A stretch of DNA of 64,000 bases from Flavobacterium daemonense (GTDB taxonomy: Bacteria; Bacteroidota; Bacteroidia; Flavobacteriales; Flavobacteriaceae): the NCBI RefSeq assembly GCF_007341385.1, contig NZ_VJYD01000017.1:1-64000 (forward strand). The letters run 5' to 3'. Each line of letters begins with the position of its first letter. Within the stretch, counting starts at the first letter, position 1. Made by a program: the position numbers and the translations under genes. Positions 1 to 6,704 of this stretch are shown piece by piece. The notes under the pieces were generated by a model. The model saw nothing but the letters and a program-made list of their open reading frames with translations, made no database searches and had not been told where the DNA came from.

Positions 1-76
1 TAGGTGGTCATTTTGAATTGGAATCAGGTGGTCACTTTAAATTGGAATTGGGTGGTCAATATCACTGGAATTTGCA
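1..76. mobile_element. terminal fragment of an IS21-family-like element
   Basis: Three spaced direct repeats of a GGTGGTCA-nnTT-nAATTGGAAT unit start near 3, 27 and 51, and the block ends in TTTGCA at 71-76. Multiple internal terminal repeats and a CA-3' end are typical of IS21-family ends; the GGTGGTCA/GGAAT pattern matches what I recall of Bacteroidota IS21 relatives. No transposase is visible, so the rest of the element lies left of the window or is lost. It abuts directly on half of an attC-like site, so it probably inserted into that site. Family assignment is from memory. Confidence 0.55.
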
Positions 77-106
77 CAAACCCGCTGTAGTAGCGTGACG
101 TTGGCG
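77..106 (+). other. attC-like site, right half only (L'-R'), interrupted by IS end
   Basis: CCCGCTGTAG at 81-90 and the terminal box GTTGGCG at 100-106 match the right halves of the complete sites downstream. The left half is missing and replaced by the IS21-like end at 1-76. The bases after the box, GGTTATAAT, are complementary to the bases before the box at 830-836, which ties this half-site to the first cassette. Confidence 0.65.
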
Positions 107-142
107 GTTATAATACCAAAACATAACAACATAAGACAAAAA

Positions 143-817
143 ATGGATTGGAGATTTAACACTATATGGTTTGAACAATTAGAGCAAAACAAAATCTTTA
201 GTAAGAACTTTAAAGAAAATTCTATTCAAACAGAAAATAAGAATTTTGGTGACTCTGAATATGCAATCATATGGCATTTAAAAGAAAAGCTATACTCATT
301 TGACAATCTATCCGAAAACGACAAACTTTTATATCTTGAACTAAATTCTGCAAACATCAAAAATTTTACGGGAGTAGAAAAATTTAATAATCTAAAAAGA
401 CTTGAACTTCATTACTGTACAAAGCTTGAAGATGACAAAGGGCTGAATCAAATTAGTGACAATTTAGAATTTTTGCATATTAACCAATCTAAAAAATTCA
501 AGTTTACGGACGAACTTTTGAAGCTAAAAAAGCTTAAAGTCTTATGTTTAAATGTCTGTGCTCCTATTGAAAACCTTAATTTTTTAAGTTATTTTCCAAA
601 TCTCATAGACTTTCGTTTTGTAGACACGAACATTTTAGATGGAAATCTGAAGCCAATCCTTGAACATCCTACGATACGAAATGTTGGCTTTTTAAACAAG
701 AAACATTATAACTACAAGTCGGAAGAAATTAAACAAAAGCTTGAAAACAAGTTCGACAAAGAATATAAAACAGTCATTCAAAAGGGACAATATTCAACAT
801 ATAGATATGATTACTAA
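143..817 (+). CDS. leucine-rich-repeat-like hypothetical protein (cassette 1)
   Basis: A 224-residue protein of unknown function. It shows irregular leucine-rich repeats, with segments such as LLYLELNSANI, LKRLELHYC, LEFLHINQS, LKVLCLNVC and LIDFRFVDTN at spacings of about 22-26 residues in the middle of the protein, then a lysine-rich C-terminus. It has no signal peptide or membrane segment. The open frame extends up to 95, but that start would lie inside the recombination site, so the ATG at 143 (residues MDWRFNTIW) is preferred. The stop lies 12 nt before the next R'' box, the tight packing expected of a gene cassette. Cytosolic LRR proteins of this size are often binding or immunity-type proteins; that role is only a guess. 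Confidence 0.6.
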   Translation: MDWRFNTIWFEQLEQNKIFSKNFKENSIQTENKNFGDSEYAIIWHLKEKLYSFDNLSENDKLLYLELNSANIKNFTGVEKFNNLKRLELHYCTKLEDDKGLNQISDNLEFLHINQSKKFKFTDELLKLKKLKVLCLNVCAPIENLNFLSYFPNLIDFRFVDTNILDGNLKPILEHPTIRNVGFLNKKHYNYKSEEIKQKLENKFDKEYKTVIQKGQYSTYRYDY

Positions 818-829
818 CAAAATTACAAC

Positions 830-961
830 CGCCAACAGCTACTAAAACGGATTTGGGCAATTGGCTTAATGGAAAGATGGTTTTGTGTTTGAATGATTTG
901 GCAAATCCGAAGAATGGGCTTAATTTAGTCCCAAACCCGCTGTAGGGCCAAAACGTTAGCG
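830..961 (+). other. attC-like recombination site (cassette 1/2 junction)
   Basis: R''-like CGCCAAC at 830-836 and R'-like GTTAGCG at 955-961 bound 132 nt of dyad symmetry. CTAAAACGGATTTGGG on the left pairs imperfectly with CCCAAACCCGCTGTAG on the right. CGGATTTGG near 848 pairs with CAAATCCG near 902 in the central loop. R'' plus flank (TTACAACCGCCAAC) is complementary to the start of cassette 1 (from 100) at 14 of 15 positions. Confidence 0.7.
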
Positions 962-982
962 GTTATGTTAAAGGAAATGACA

Positions 983-1693
983 ATGAAAAAACAAATTTAT
1001 TTATTATTTACATTTCTGATTTATTTGACTTCTTGTAGTCAAAATCTGCCTTCGAATCTTGACGAGTCATTAAATTATTTTGAAAAAAACTGGACTGAAA
1101 ATTCTAAAAACTCTTTCAAAAACAAACCTGAAAATGATGCCGTAACAGAATTGCATACAACAGTGGGAATGTGGATAAGAAATAATTGGATTAGGCACGG
1201 AAACGGTAAACTCGTAAAGCAATTTAATAAAATTGGTATCTATCATCCAGATGACATTTCTTCAATAATTTTAACATCTCTACACCGAAAATTAAATCAC
1301 CAAGATTTAAAGGTTGAAGAACAAGCTCAACATTATATTGATTATTGGAAACCAATATTAGAAAATGATGAAAAGTCAAAAAAGATAGCTTTTGATAACT
1401 ACAATAAATATAAAGTTGGAGACAAAATAAACATTTATTATCCTGTTTTGACGCATGACGGTAAAAGTAATGCAGTAATATATGAAAACAATAAAAACTG
1501 GATTTACAATGCTAAAACTGACTTAAAAGTAACTGGGATAATTAAAGCGAAATATTTCATAAATAGTGAAACAAATGTTTTCTTTAAGATAGAAATAACG
1601 GAAAAAAGTAAAGAGAATATTAAAGTTTTAATGCAAGAGATGAAAATCGGAAATTTATATAATTTTCAATTAGACAAATTAACTATTGACTAA
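983..1693 (+). CDS. putative lipoprotein with DUF6794-like domain (cassette 2)
   Basis: A 236-residue protein. The N-terminus is a lipoprotein signal (MKKQIYLLFTFLIYLTSC, lipobox Cys18). The next 110 residues contain LDESLNYFEKNW, DAVTELHTTVGMWIRNNW and GIYHPDDISSIILTSLHRKL, which I recognise as a DUF6794-type domain; its function is unknown. The C-terminal 100 residues look like a separate beta-rich region. Starts at 965 and 977 are also in frame, but the ATG at 983 gives the best signal peptide. The start is under 30 nt from the GTTAGCG box and the stop is 11 nt before the next R'' box, so the gene nearly fills its cassette. Confidence 0.6.
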   Translation: MKKQIYLLFTFLIYLTSCSQNLPSNLDESLNYFEKNWTENSKNSFKNKPENDAVTELHTTVGMWIRNNWIRHGNGKLVKQFNKIGIYHPDDISSIILTSLHRKLNHQDLKVEEQAQHYIDYWKPILENDEKSKKIAFDNYNKYKVGDKINIYYPVLTHDGKSNAVIYENNKNWIYNAKTDLKVTGIIKAKYFINSETNVFFKIEITEKSKENIKVLMQEMKIGNLYNFQLDKLTID

Positions 1694-1703
1694 AAAACAC
1701 AAC

Positions 1704-1861
1704 CGTTAACAGCCACTACAACAGATTTGGACAATAGCTTAATAAAAAGTTGGTTTTGTATTTGAATGATTTGCATCGCTTGTTTGCTTTCGGTCGGGTG
1801 GCAAATCCGAGGAATGGGCTTAATTTAGTACCCAACCCGCTGTTGTACCGGGACGTTAGGC
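1704..1861 (+). other. attC-like recombination site (cassette 2/3 junction)
   Basis: R''-like CGTTAAC at 1704-1710 and a canonical R' GTTAGGC at 1855-1861 bound 158 nt. CACAACCGTTAAC is complementary to the start of cassette 2 (GTTAGCGGTTATG from 955) with two G/A differences. The loop is longer than at 830-961 because of an extra segment, about 1774-1799, between GATTTGC and GGCAAATCCG. Confidence 0.7.
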
Positions 1862-1899
1862 AGTAATTGTTGAGAAAATCCGTAAAACCAAAAGAACTA

Positions 1900-2403
1900 A
1901 TGAAGCAAAATGAATATAACATTAAGATTCTCTCAAGAAATAGATTAATATGTATTATGGTTTTGATATTATGTTCTAGCACAATATTCCTCAAAAACTA
2001 TACTCCGAAAATAGAAAACAAAATCCTTGCAATCTTACAATTTACTTTAATTTATGCCACATCATTTTATATAGCAAACCTTGTTGCGACAGCAAAAGCA
2101 ACAGTGATTCTAACAAATGATGGAATTCTTCACATATGGAAACGTAGATTTTTCTTAAGTTGGGAAAAAGATATAAAAATTCCTTGGAATAATGTCGACA
2201 ATTATAGCTTTGAAAGTGATAGAACGTGTGATAGTATAATCGTCAATTTGAAAAATAAAACTAAATATAAAATAGAAAAGCTTAATATTTTACCAATAAA
2301 TGATGATTTTAAGAAACTACAAAGTGAGTTTTTAAAGTTGCGTGAAAGAAGTAATGAAAAAACAACTACTGCCAACAGCAACCACAACGGATTTGAGCAA
2401 TAG
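1900..2403 (+). CDS. small membrane protein with two helices and a PH-like tail (cassette 3)
   Basis: A 167-residue protein of unknown function. Two hydrophobic helices (about residues 14-33 and 42-64) are followed by a predicted soluble beta-rich segment (TVILTNDGILHIWKRRF, then WNNVDNYSFE and SIIVNLKNKTKYKIE), an arrangement seen in bacterial PH-like (bPH/YdbS-type) proteins. The frame can be extended to a TTG at 1867, but the ATG at 1900 is preferred. The reading frame does not stop before the recombination site: its last 11 or so codons are read from the attC-like element (R'' box 2370-2376), so the tail TTTANSNHNGFEQ is encoded by recombination-site DNA. Confidence 0.55.
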   Translation: MKQNEYNIKILSRNRLICIMVLILCSSTIFLKNYTPKIENKILAILQFTLIYATSFYIANLVATAKATVILTNDGILHIWKRRFFLSWEKDIKIPWNNVDNYSFESDRTCDSIIVNLKNKTKYKIEKLNILPINDDFKKLQSEFLKLRERSNEKTTTANSNHNGFEQ

Positions 2404-2527
2404 GCATAAAGCAAAATTAGTTTTGTATTTAGAAGATTTACTCCGTCCGTTTGTTATCGCTCGGGTGGTAAAACCGAAAATAAAGCAGTGTTTAATCCCA
2501 AAGTGCGTGTAAGTCAGGACGCAGACA
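2370..2527 (+). other. degenerate attC-like site (cassette 3/4 junction)
   Basis: R''-like TGCCAAC lies at 2370-2376. CAACTACTGCCAAC is complementary to the cassette 3 start GTTAGGCAGTAATTG (from 1855) except for one missing base and one G/A change. The right end is decayed: where GTTRRRY is expected the sequence reads GACGCAGAC (2518-2526). The central part is also diverged (GGTGGTAAAACCG instead of GGTGGCAAATCCG). Confidence 0.55.
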
Positions 2528-2531
2528 TATT

Positions 2532-3179
2532 ATGATAAGACTTCAGAAAATAATATTTATCTTAATTATTCTTCTTTTTGCGAGTTGTAAAAAGAATGAG
2601 AATGATATTGAATTTAACAAAGATGTTGAATTCAACAGAAATGTATTGGCTGAAATTTTGCCAAGCATAGTTGACTCAGTTTGTAGAGATGTAAGAATAT
2701 ATTCAAATCCCCCACCTCGTTATGGAAAACTAATATTTAACAAAGAAGGTCATTATGTTAAAACTGATTCAACGAAGGCAACTTCAGAAGAAATTCAAAG
2801 ATTAAAAAAATGGAAAAAAGAGGTGGCAGAAATAAAAAAAGACACTTCTAAAGTTATTATTGCTTTTGATCCCAAAATTAAAACAGACAACGCAATAGAA
2901 TATATTCTTAATTTCAAGAGTATTAAATTGAATGGTAAATTCAAACTAAAAAACATAAATGAATTTCCTAAAGAAAATATTTTTGAAAGAAAATACAATT
3001 TTAACTTTTCAGGAATATTAAAAATTTCAGGAATAAAATTTGACAAAAAACGAGAAAATGGAAGTCTTAACGTTGGGTATACTTGTGGAGGATTATGTGG
3101 TTATGGAAATATAATTGTAATCAAAAAAGTAAAGAACAAGTGGAAAATAATTAAAATGGAAGAAACTTGGATTTCGTAA
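2532..3179 (+). CDS. hypothetical lipoprotein (cassette 4)
   Basis: A 215-residue protein not recognised as a known family. The N-terminus MIRLQKIIFILIILLFASC is a lipoprotein signal with lipobox Cys19, and the following KKNEND is a typical flexible tether. The rest is Lys/Asn/Glu-rich, with a small Gly/Cys cluster near the C-terminus (GYTCGGLCGYGN) and a final basic strand (KNKWKIIKMEETW) resembling the end of small beta-barrel or NTF2-like folds. The stop at 3179 lies 8 nt before the next R'' box. The cassette's 5' box is degenerate, so this unit may no longer be mobilisable. Confidence 0.55.
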   Translation: MIRLQKIIFILIILLFASCKKNENDIEFNKDVEFNRNVLAEILPSIVDSVCRDVRIYSNPPPRYGKLIFNKEGHYVKTDSTKATSEEIQRLKKWKKEVAEIKKDTSKVIIAFDPKIKTDNAIEYILNFKSIKLNGKFKLKNINEFPKENIFERKYNFNFSGILKISGIKFDKKRENGSLNVGYTCGGLCGYGNIIVIKKVKNKWKIIKMEETWIS

Positions 3180-3187
3180 AATACCAC

Positions 3188-3360
3188 TACTAACAACTAC
3201 TACAACGGATTTGGACAATTGGCTTTCCCGAAGTATCGGGAGGTAAAATGGTTTTGTATTTGGAATGATTTGCTTCGCCTGTTCGCTATCGCTCGGGTGG
3301 CAAATCCGAGGAATGGACTTAATTTAGTCCCAAACCAACTGTATTGTTAGAACGTTAACG
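3188..3360 (+). other. attC-like recombination site (cassette 4/5 junction)
   Basis: R''-like TACTAAC at 3188-3194 and R' GTTAACG at 3354-3360 bound 173 nt, the longest site here. The extra length includes a mini-hairpin TCCCGA-AGTA-TCGGGA at 3226-3241 and a loop segment with CGCTCGGGTGGCAAATCCG ending near 3308. Confidence 0.65.
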
Positions 3361-3376
3361 ATAAGCTTAAGAAAAA

Positions 3377-3886
3377 ATGAGAATGAAAATTTTAACAATA
3401 TTATTTTGGACTTTCTTGATTTCGAGTAAATCATTAGCTTGTGATTGTAAAATTCCTAAAAATCTAAAAGAAATTCAAAACAGAGAATTTACGGAATCAA
3501 AATATATTTTTATTGGAGAAATTTTGAAAATTGATTCTAAAAAACACACGTTTGAAATTAAAGTTATTGAACCCTTTAAAGGCGTTTTAAACGGAAAAGT
3601 TTATAGAGGAATTTATAATCAATGGTGCGGACCCATAATTGATCAAAGTGGAAAGTGGCTGATTTATGCAAATCGTAAATCAGGCAATCTAATTCAAATA
3701 AGAGCTTGCGGAATAACTCGAAGTTTTAAAAATCCTGAAAGTAATATTTTGGCAACAAGAATACCAAATCCACCACCTTTAAATCAAACGAAATCTCAGA
3801 GTATGAAAGTTCAATCTAACTGGAAATTAAGAGCAAAATCTGATTTAGAAAATGAAATATCCGAATTAAGAAAAAAAACTAAATAA
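3377..3886 (+). CDS. secreted NTR/TIMP-like protein (cassette 5)
   Basis: A 169-residue exported protein. A signal peptide (about residues 1-21, ending SKSLA) is followed at once by CDC (Cys22, Cys24). Downstream come YIFIGEILKI, FEIKVIEPFKG, WCGPIIDQSGKWLIYA and a further Cys in IRACGITR. A mature N-terminus starting C-x-C, a VFIGxV-type strand and later paired cysteines are features of the NTR/TIMP-like OB-fold family; the assignment is from pattern only. LAC could also serve as a lipobox. The ATG at 3383 is an alternative start. The start is 17 nt after the GTTAACG box. Confidence 0.55.
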   Translation: MRMKILTILFWTFLISSKSLACDCKIPKNLKEIQNREFTESKYIFIGEILKIDSKKHTFEIKVIEPFKGVLNGKVYRGIYNQWCGPIIDQSGKWLIYANRKSGNLIQIRACGITRSFKNPESNILATRIPNPPPLNQTKSQSMKVQSNWKLRAKSDLENEISELRKKTK

Positions 3887-3895
3887 CACGCCTAA

Positions 3896-4026
3896 TGCCA
3901 ACACACGCTACAAGCAATTTGGTAATTGACTTGATAGAAAGATGGTTTTGTATTTGAATAATTTGGCAAATCCGAGGAATGGACTTAATTTAGCACTAAA
4001 ACCAATTGACTACCAAAGCGTTATAG
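3896..4026 (+). other. attC-like recombination site (cassette 5/6 junction)
   Basis: R''-like TGCCAAC at 3896-3902 and R'-like GTTATAG at 4020-4026 bound 131 nt. The inner arms differ from the other sites on both sides: left CACGCTACAAGCAATTTGG, right CCAATTGACTACCAAAGCGTT. They still pair with each other, so left and right changes appear to have co-varied. Match to the cassette 5 start is weaker (8 of 13, most differences G/A). Confidence 0.6.
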
Positions 4027-4072
4027 GTAATTACAAAGTGATCGAGATAAATAACAGAAAAAAAAAGAACTA

Positions 4073-4642
4073 ATGAGAAAAATAATTTCGTTTATGCATA
4101 TATCGCTTGACGGTTTTGTCGCAGGACCTAACGGAGAAATGAACTGGATTAATGTTGACGAAGAAATTTTTGATTTCGTTGGAAAGCGCATAAGCCAAAC
4201 TGACACCGCATTATATGGGCGGAAAACTTATCAAATGATGGAGAATTACTGGCCTAACGCCGGAAACAAGCCAGATGCGAGCAATCACGACATTGAACAT
4301 TCAAAATGGTATAACGGTGCTCACAAAATTGTTCTATCAAAAATGCTGAAAGATGCAAATTTGGCTAAAACTACTATTATTAGTGACAATATTGCTGACA
4401 GAATAAATGAAATAAAACAGATGGATGGTACAGAGATTTTACTTTTTGGAAGTCCAACAACAACACATTCACTTATCCAGCAAAATTTAATTGACGGTTA
4501 CTGGCTATTTGTCAACCCTGTCGTTCTGGGACAAGGTATCCCCTTATTTGTAGACATCAAAGACAAAATAAAACTAAACTTGTTAACTACTCGACAATTC
4601 TCTTCTGGAGTAACTGAATTGAATTACACAGTAGACAAATAA
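4073..4642 (+). CDS. dihydrofolate reductase family protein, RibD C-terminal-like (cassette 6)
   Basis: A 189-residue cytosolic protein of the RibD_C/DHFR-fold family (YyaP/YwjB-like), normally NADPH-dependent reductases of uncertain substrate. Seen in the sequence: HISLDGFVAGPNGEMNW (about residues 9-25), ALYGRKTYQMME (about 46-57), EILLFGSPTTTHSLIQQNLIDG (about 121-142) and NPVVLGQGIPLF (about 147-158), all typical of the family and of full length. It is not a classical trimethoprim-resistance DHFR. The ATG at 4073 is 47 nt from the R' box, the longest leader in the array. The 3' recombination box is decayed. Confidence 0.8.
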   Translation: MRKIISFMHISLDGFVAGPNGEMNWINVDEEIFDFVGKRISQTDTALYGRKTYQMMENYWPNAGNKPDASNHDIEHSKWYNGAHKIVLSKMLKDANLAKTTIISDNIADRINEIKQMDGTEILLFGSPTTTHSLIQQNLIDGYWLFVNPVVLGQGIPLFVDIKDKIKLNLLTTRQFSSGVTELNYTVDK

Positions 4643-4646
4643 TGAT

Positions 4647-4764
4647 ACAACGGATTTGGGCAATTGGCATAATGAAAAGATGCTTTTGCATTTGGAATGA
4701 TTTGCCAAATCCGCAGAATGGGATTAATTTAGTCCCAAACCCCTGTAGTAGCGGGACGTTATGG
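4647..4764 (+). other. attC-like site with eroded left box (cassette 6/7 junction)
   Basis: The core from ACAACGGATTTGGG (4647) through CCCAAACCCC to R'-like GTTATGG at 4758-4764 is well conserved. The left RYYYAAC box is missing; the nearest candidate, AGTAGAC at 4630-4636, lies inside the end of the cassette 6 gene. The site may have been shortened by a deletion that moved the gene end next to the stem. Confidence 0.6.
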
Positions 4765-4787
4765 GCTAGTACCAAAAATGTGCAACA

Positions 4788-5267
4788 ATGAAGCAAACGT
4801 ATTTTTTAATCTTTCTTCTTTTTATGAATTGCAATAGCAAACCTGAAACTGACGCTTTCGTATCAAATTTTGGATATTCAATTCTGTTACCTGAAAATTG
4901 GCCTGAATATGAAGATGAAGACAATACAAACGCATTTTTCGACACTAAAGAATGGACAGGAAATCTCAGAATTACACCCGTCAAAATTGACCCGAATAAG
5001 AATTCTGAATTATTAAAAAGCGAAATGGAAAGTTTTAATGGAAAAGCAGAACCGTTTAAAACTAAAGAAGGATTCAAAGGCTTAAAATACTCTGAAAAAA
5101 ATGGGCAAGATTTTATGTATTATTGGTACATAATTGCTAAAAATAAAATGTTTATTTGCTCATTCACCATAGATTTAGACAAAAAAGACACACCAAAAAA
5201 CCTAAAAGAGTTGGAAAAAGTGGCGGAAACTTTAAACTCAATTGAACTCAAAAATACCAGCCCATAA
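4788..5267 (+). CDS. putative lipoprotein with DUF3805-like domain (cassette 7)
   Basis: A 159-residue protein. MKQTYFLIFLLFMNC is a short lipoprotein-type signal (Cys15; Asn at -1 is non-standard). The body has YSILLPENWPEYEDEDNTNAF, WTGNLRITPVK, KTKEGFKGLKYSE and FMYYWYIIAKNKMFICSF, which resembles the DUF3805/PsbP-like group found in Bacteroidota; function unknown. Stop codon TAA at 5265-5267 lies inside the R'' box (AGCCCATAAC, 5259-5268), so gene end and recombination box share bases. Confidence 0.55.
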   Translation: MKQTYFLIFLLFMNCNSKPETDAFVSNFGYSILLPENWPEYEDEDNTNAFFDTKEWTGNLRITPVKIDPNKNSELLKSEMESFNGKAEPFKTKEGFKGLKYSEKNGQDFMYYWYIIAKNKMFICSFTIDLDKKDTPKNLKELEKVAETLNSIELKNTSP

Positions 5268-5309
5268 CAGCTTCTACAACGGATTTGCGCATTAGGCTTA
5301 ATAGAAAAT
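5259..5309 (+). other. truncated attC-like site, left half (array end)
   Basis: AGCCCATAACAGC at 5259-5271 is followed by TTCTACAACGGATTTG and TTAGGCTTAATAGAAA, matching the left half of the other sites. Homology stops near 5309, where the rlmF upstream region begins. AGCCCATAAC is a perfect 10-base complement of the cassette 7 start GTTATGGGCT (4758-4767). The missing right half suggests a deletion fused the array to the chromosome here. Confidence 0.65.
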
Positions 5310-5365
5310 TTCCGAAAATCATTTCTAAAAAAGGAATACCTATCTTTGCACCGAAATCTACAGAA

Positions 5366-6310
5366 ATGAAAGCAAACGACAATTCTCAAAAAGACAATTT
5401 ACATCCAAGAAATCTGCATCGTTCACGATATGATTTCGAACTTCTTATTAAAAATTGTCCCGAATTAAAAGCTTTTGTTTCCATAAATAAATACGGAATC
5501 GAAACTATTGAATTCAGCGATCCGCTTGCCGTTAAAGCTTTAAACAAAGCATTATTGCAAACCTATTATGATATTCAAAACTGGGATATTCCAAAAAATT
5601 ATCTTTGTCCGCCAATTCCAGGACGAGCAGATTATATTCATTACATCGCTGATTTATTGGCTGAAAGCAATAATAATCAAATTCCAGAAGGAAATTCGGT
5701 TTTAGGATTAGATATCGGAACAGGCGTAAATTTAATCTATCCGATATTAGGGAATGCGATTTATAATTGGTCTTTTGTTGGCACCGATATCGACAAAAAA
5801 GCAATTGAAAACTGCAGTAAAATTATTGAAGCAAATCCGAGATTAATTGACGCAATCAGTTTACAGCAACAAACTGAATCCCGATTTATTTTCAAAAACA
5901 TCATTATTCCCGAGGACAGATTCACGTTCACAATGTGCAATCCACCTTTTCATGCCTCTGCAGAGGAAGCAAATAAAAGTGCCTCGCGAAAAGTCTCGAA
6001 TTTAAAAGAAAAAAGAAGCACGAATCCTATTCTGAATTTTGGAGGTCATAATGCCGAATTATGGTGCAACGGCGGCGAAATTGGTTTTATTACACAAATG
6101 ATTTATGAAAGCGTGAAATATGGTTCACAATGTTTGTGGTTTACAACGCTGGTTTCAAAACAAGAAAATCTTTCTTCAATTTACAAAACATTAAAAAAGG
6201 TAAATGCTGTTTCAGTTAAAACAATTGAAATGTCGCAAGGGCAAAAAAACAGCCGTATTGTTGCTTGGTCTTTTTTAAGTGAAGCGGAAAAGAAAAACTT
6301 TAAAATTTAA
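5366..6310 (+). CDS. rlmF: 23S rRNA (adenine(1618)-N(6))-methyltransferase RlmF
   Basis: A 314-residue SAM-dependent methyltransferase that modifies A1618 of 23S rRNA. It has the N-terminal family signature (NLHPRNLHRSRYDFELL), an SAM-binding motif LDIGTGVNLIYP (about residues 115-126) and the N6-adenine methylase catalytic motif NPPFH (Asn192 onward). The frame is open back to a TTG at 5285, but those codons belong to the truncated attC-like site, so the ATG at 5366 is chosen. The promoter region may have been altered when the cassette array was fused upstream. Confidence 0.92.
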   Translation: MKANDNSQKDNLHPRNLHRSRYDFELLIKNCPELKAFVSINKYGIETIEFSDPLAVKALNKALLQTYYDIQNWDIPKNYLCPPIPGRADYIHYIADLLAESNNNQIPEGNSVLGLDIGTGVNLIYPILGNAIYNWSFVGTDIDKKAIENCSKIIEANPRLIDAISLQQQTESRFIFKNIIIPEDRFTFTMCNPPFHASAEEANKSASRKVSNLKEKRSTNPILNFGGHNAELWCNGGEIGFITQMIYESVKYGSQCLWFTTLVSKQENLSSIYKTLKKVNAVSVKTIEMSQGQKNSRIVAWSFLSEAEKKNFKI

Positions 6311-6390
6311 AATACTGATTTTCAACACTAACTCTTGATTATATAAGTAGGTTTTGCTACATTTATTGTACACTATTTAATATCAAGACT

Positions 6391-6627
6391 ATGGCAGAGT
6401 ATATTGGTTATCTAGCATCCGTTTTTATTGTTGGAGGTTTTTTATTGAAAAACCTTAAAACAATCCGATTTATTAATATGTTTGGCTGTATCTGTTTTGT
6501 TATTTATGGTATTTTCTTAAACGATTACAAAGATTTTAATCAATGGCTTTGGCCTGTAATTATTCCAAATGCTATTTTAGCTTTTGTACAAATTTATTAT
6601 TTGACTAAGAAAAACGATAAATCTTAA
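6391..6627 (+). CDS. small YgjV-like inner membrane protein
   Basis: A 78-residue integral membrane protein with three hydrophobic helices (about residues 4-18, 28-43, 52-70). The pattern MAEYIGYLASVFIVGGFLLKN followed by IRFINMFGCICFVIYGIF is typical of the YgjV/SemiSWEET-like small membrane family seen in many Bacteroidota. Substrate and role are unknown. It stands alone between rlmF and the hydrolase gene. Confidence 0.65.
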   Translation: MAEYIGYLASVFIVGGFLLKNLKTIRFINMFGCICFVIYGIFLNDYKDFNQWLWPVIIPNAILAFVQIYYLTKKNDKS

Positions 6628-6704
6628 AATTATATTATTTTCAGAGAAAATCCTGAAACTTCTTCGAAATTATATTGTTGTACCTTTAAAGTAAATTCAA
6701 TTTT

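Larger units (their letters stand above)
77..5309 (+). other. integron-like gene cassette array without visible integrase (CALIN-like), seven cassettes
   Basis: Seven + strand genes alternate with related dyad-symmetric elements that share a core around ACAACGGATTTGG, GGTTTTGTATTTG, CAAATCCG and TTTAGTCCCAAACC. Each element ends in a GTTRRRY-like box (100-106, 955-961, 1855-1861, 3354-3360, 4020-4026, 4758-4764) and starts with an RYYYAAC-like box. In cassettes 1, 2, 3 and 7 the sequence after the 5' box is complementary to the sequence before the 3' box of the same cassette; in cassette 7, 13 of 14 positions match. This is expected if each cassette existed as a circle with one intact attC. 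Both outer sites are cut: the left by an IS end, the right by chromosomal sequence before rlmF. No tyrosine recombinase is encoded in the window. Confidence 0.75.

Noticed and set aside
95..142. N-terminal extension of the cassette 1 protein
   Set aside because: The start would lie inside the recombination box (100-106) and add residues from attC sequence; the ATG at 143 is better placed.
4073..4642. Cassette 6 as a trimethoprim-resistance dfr cassette
   Set aside because: The sequence belongs to the RibD_C/YyaP-like family, not to DfrA or DfrB; no resistance claim is supported.
5285..5365. N-terminal extension of RlmF
   Set aside because: It begins with TTG inside the truncated attC-like site and has no family similarity; the conserved protein starts at 5366.
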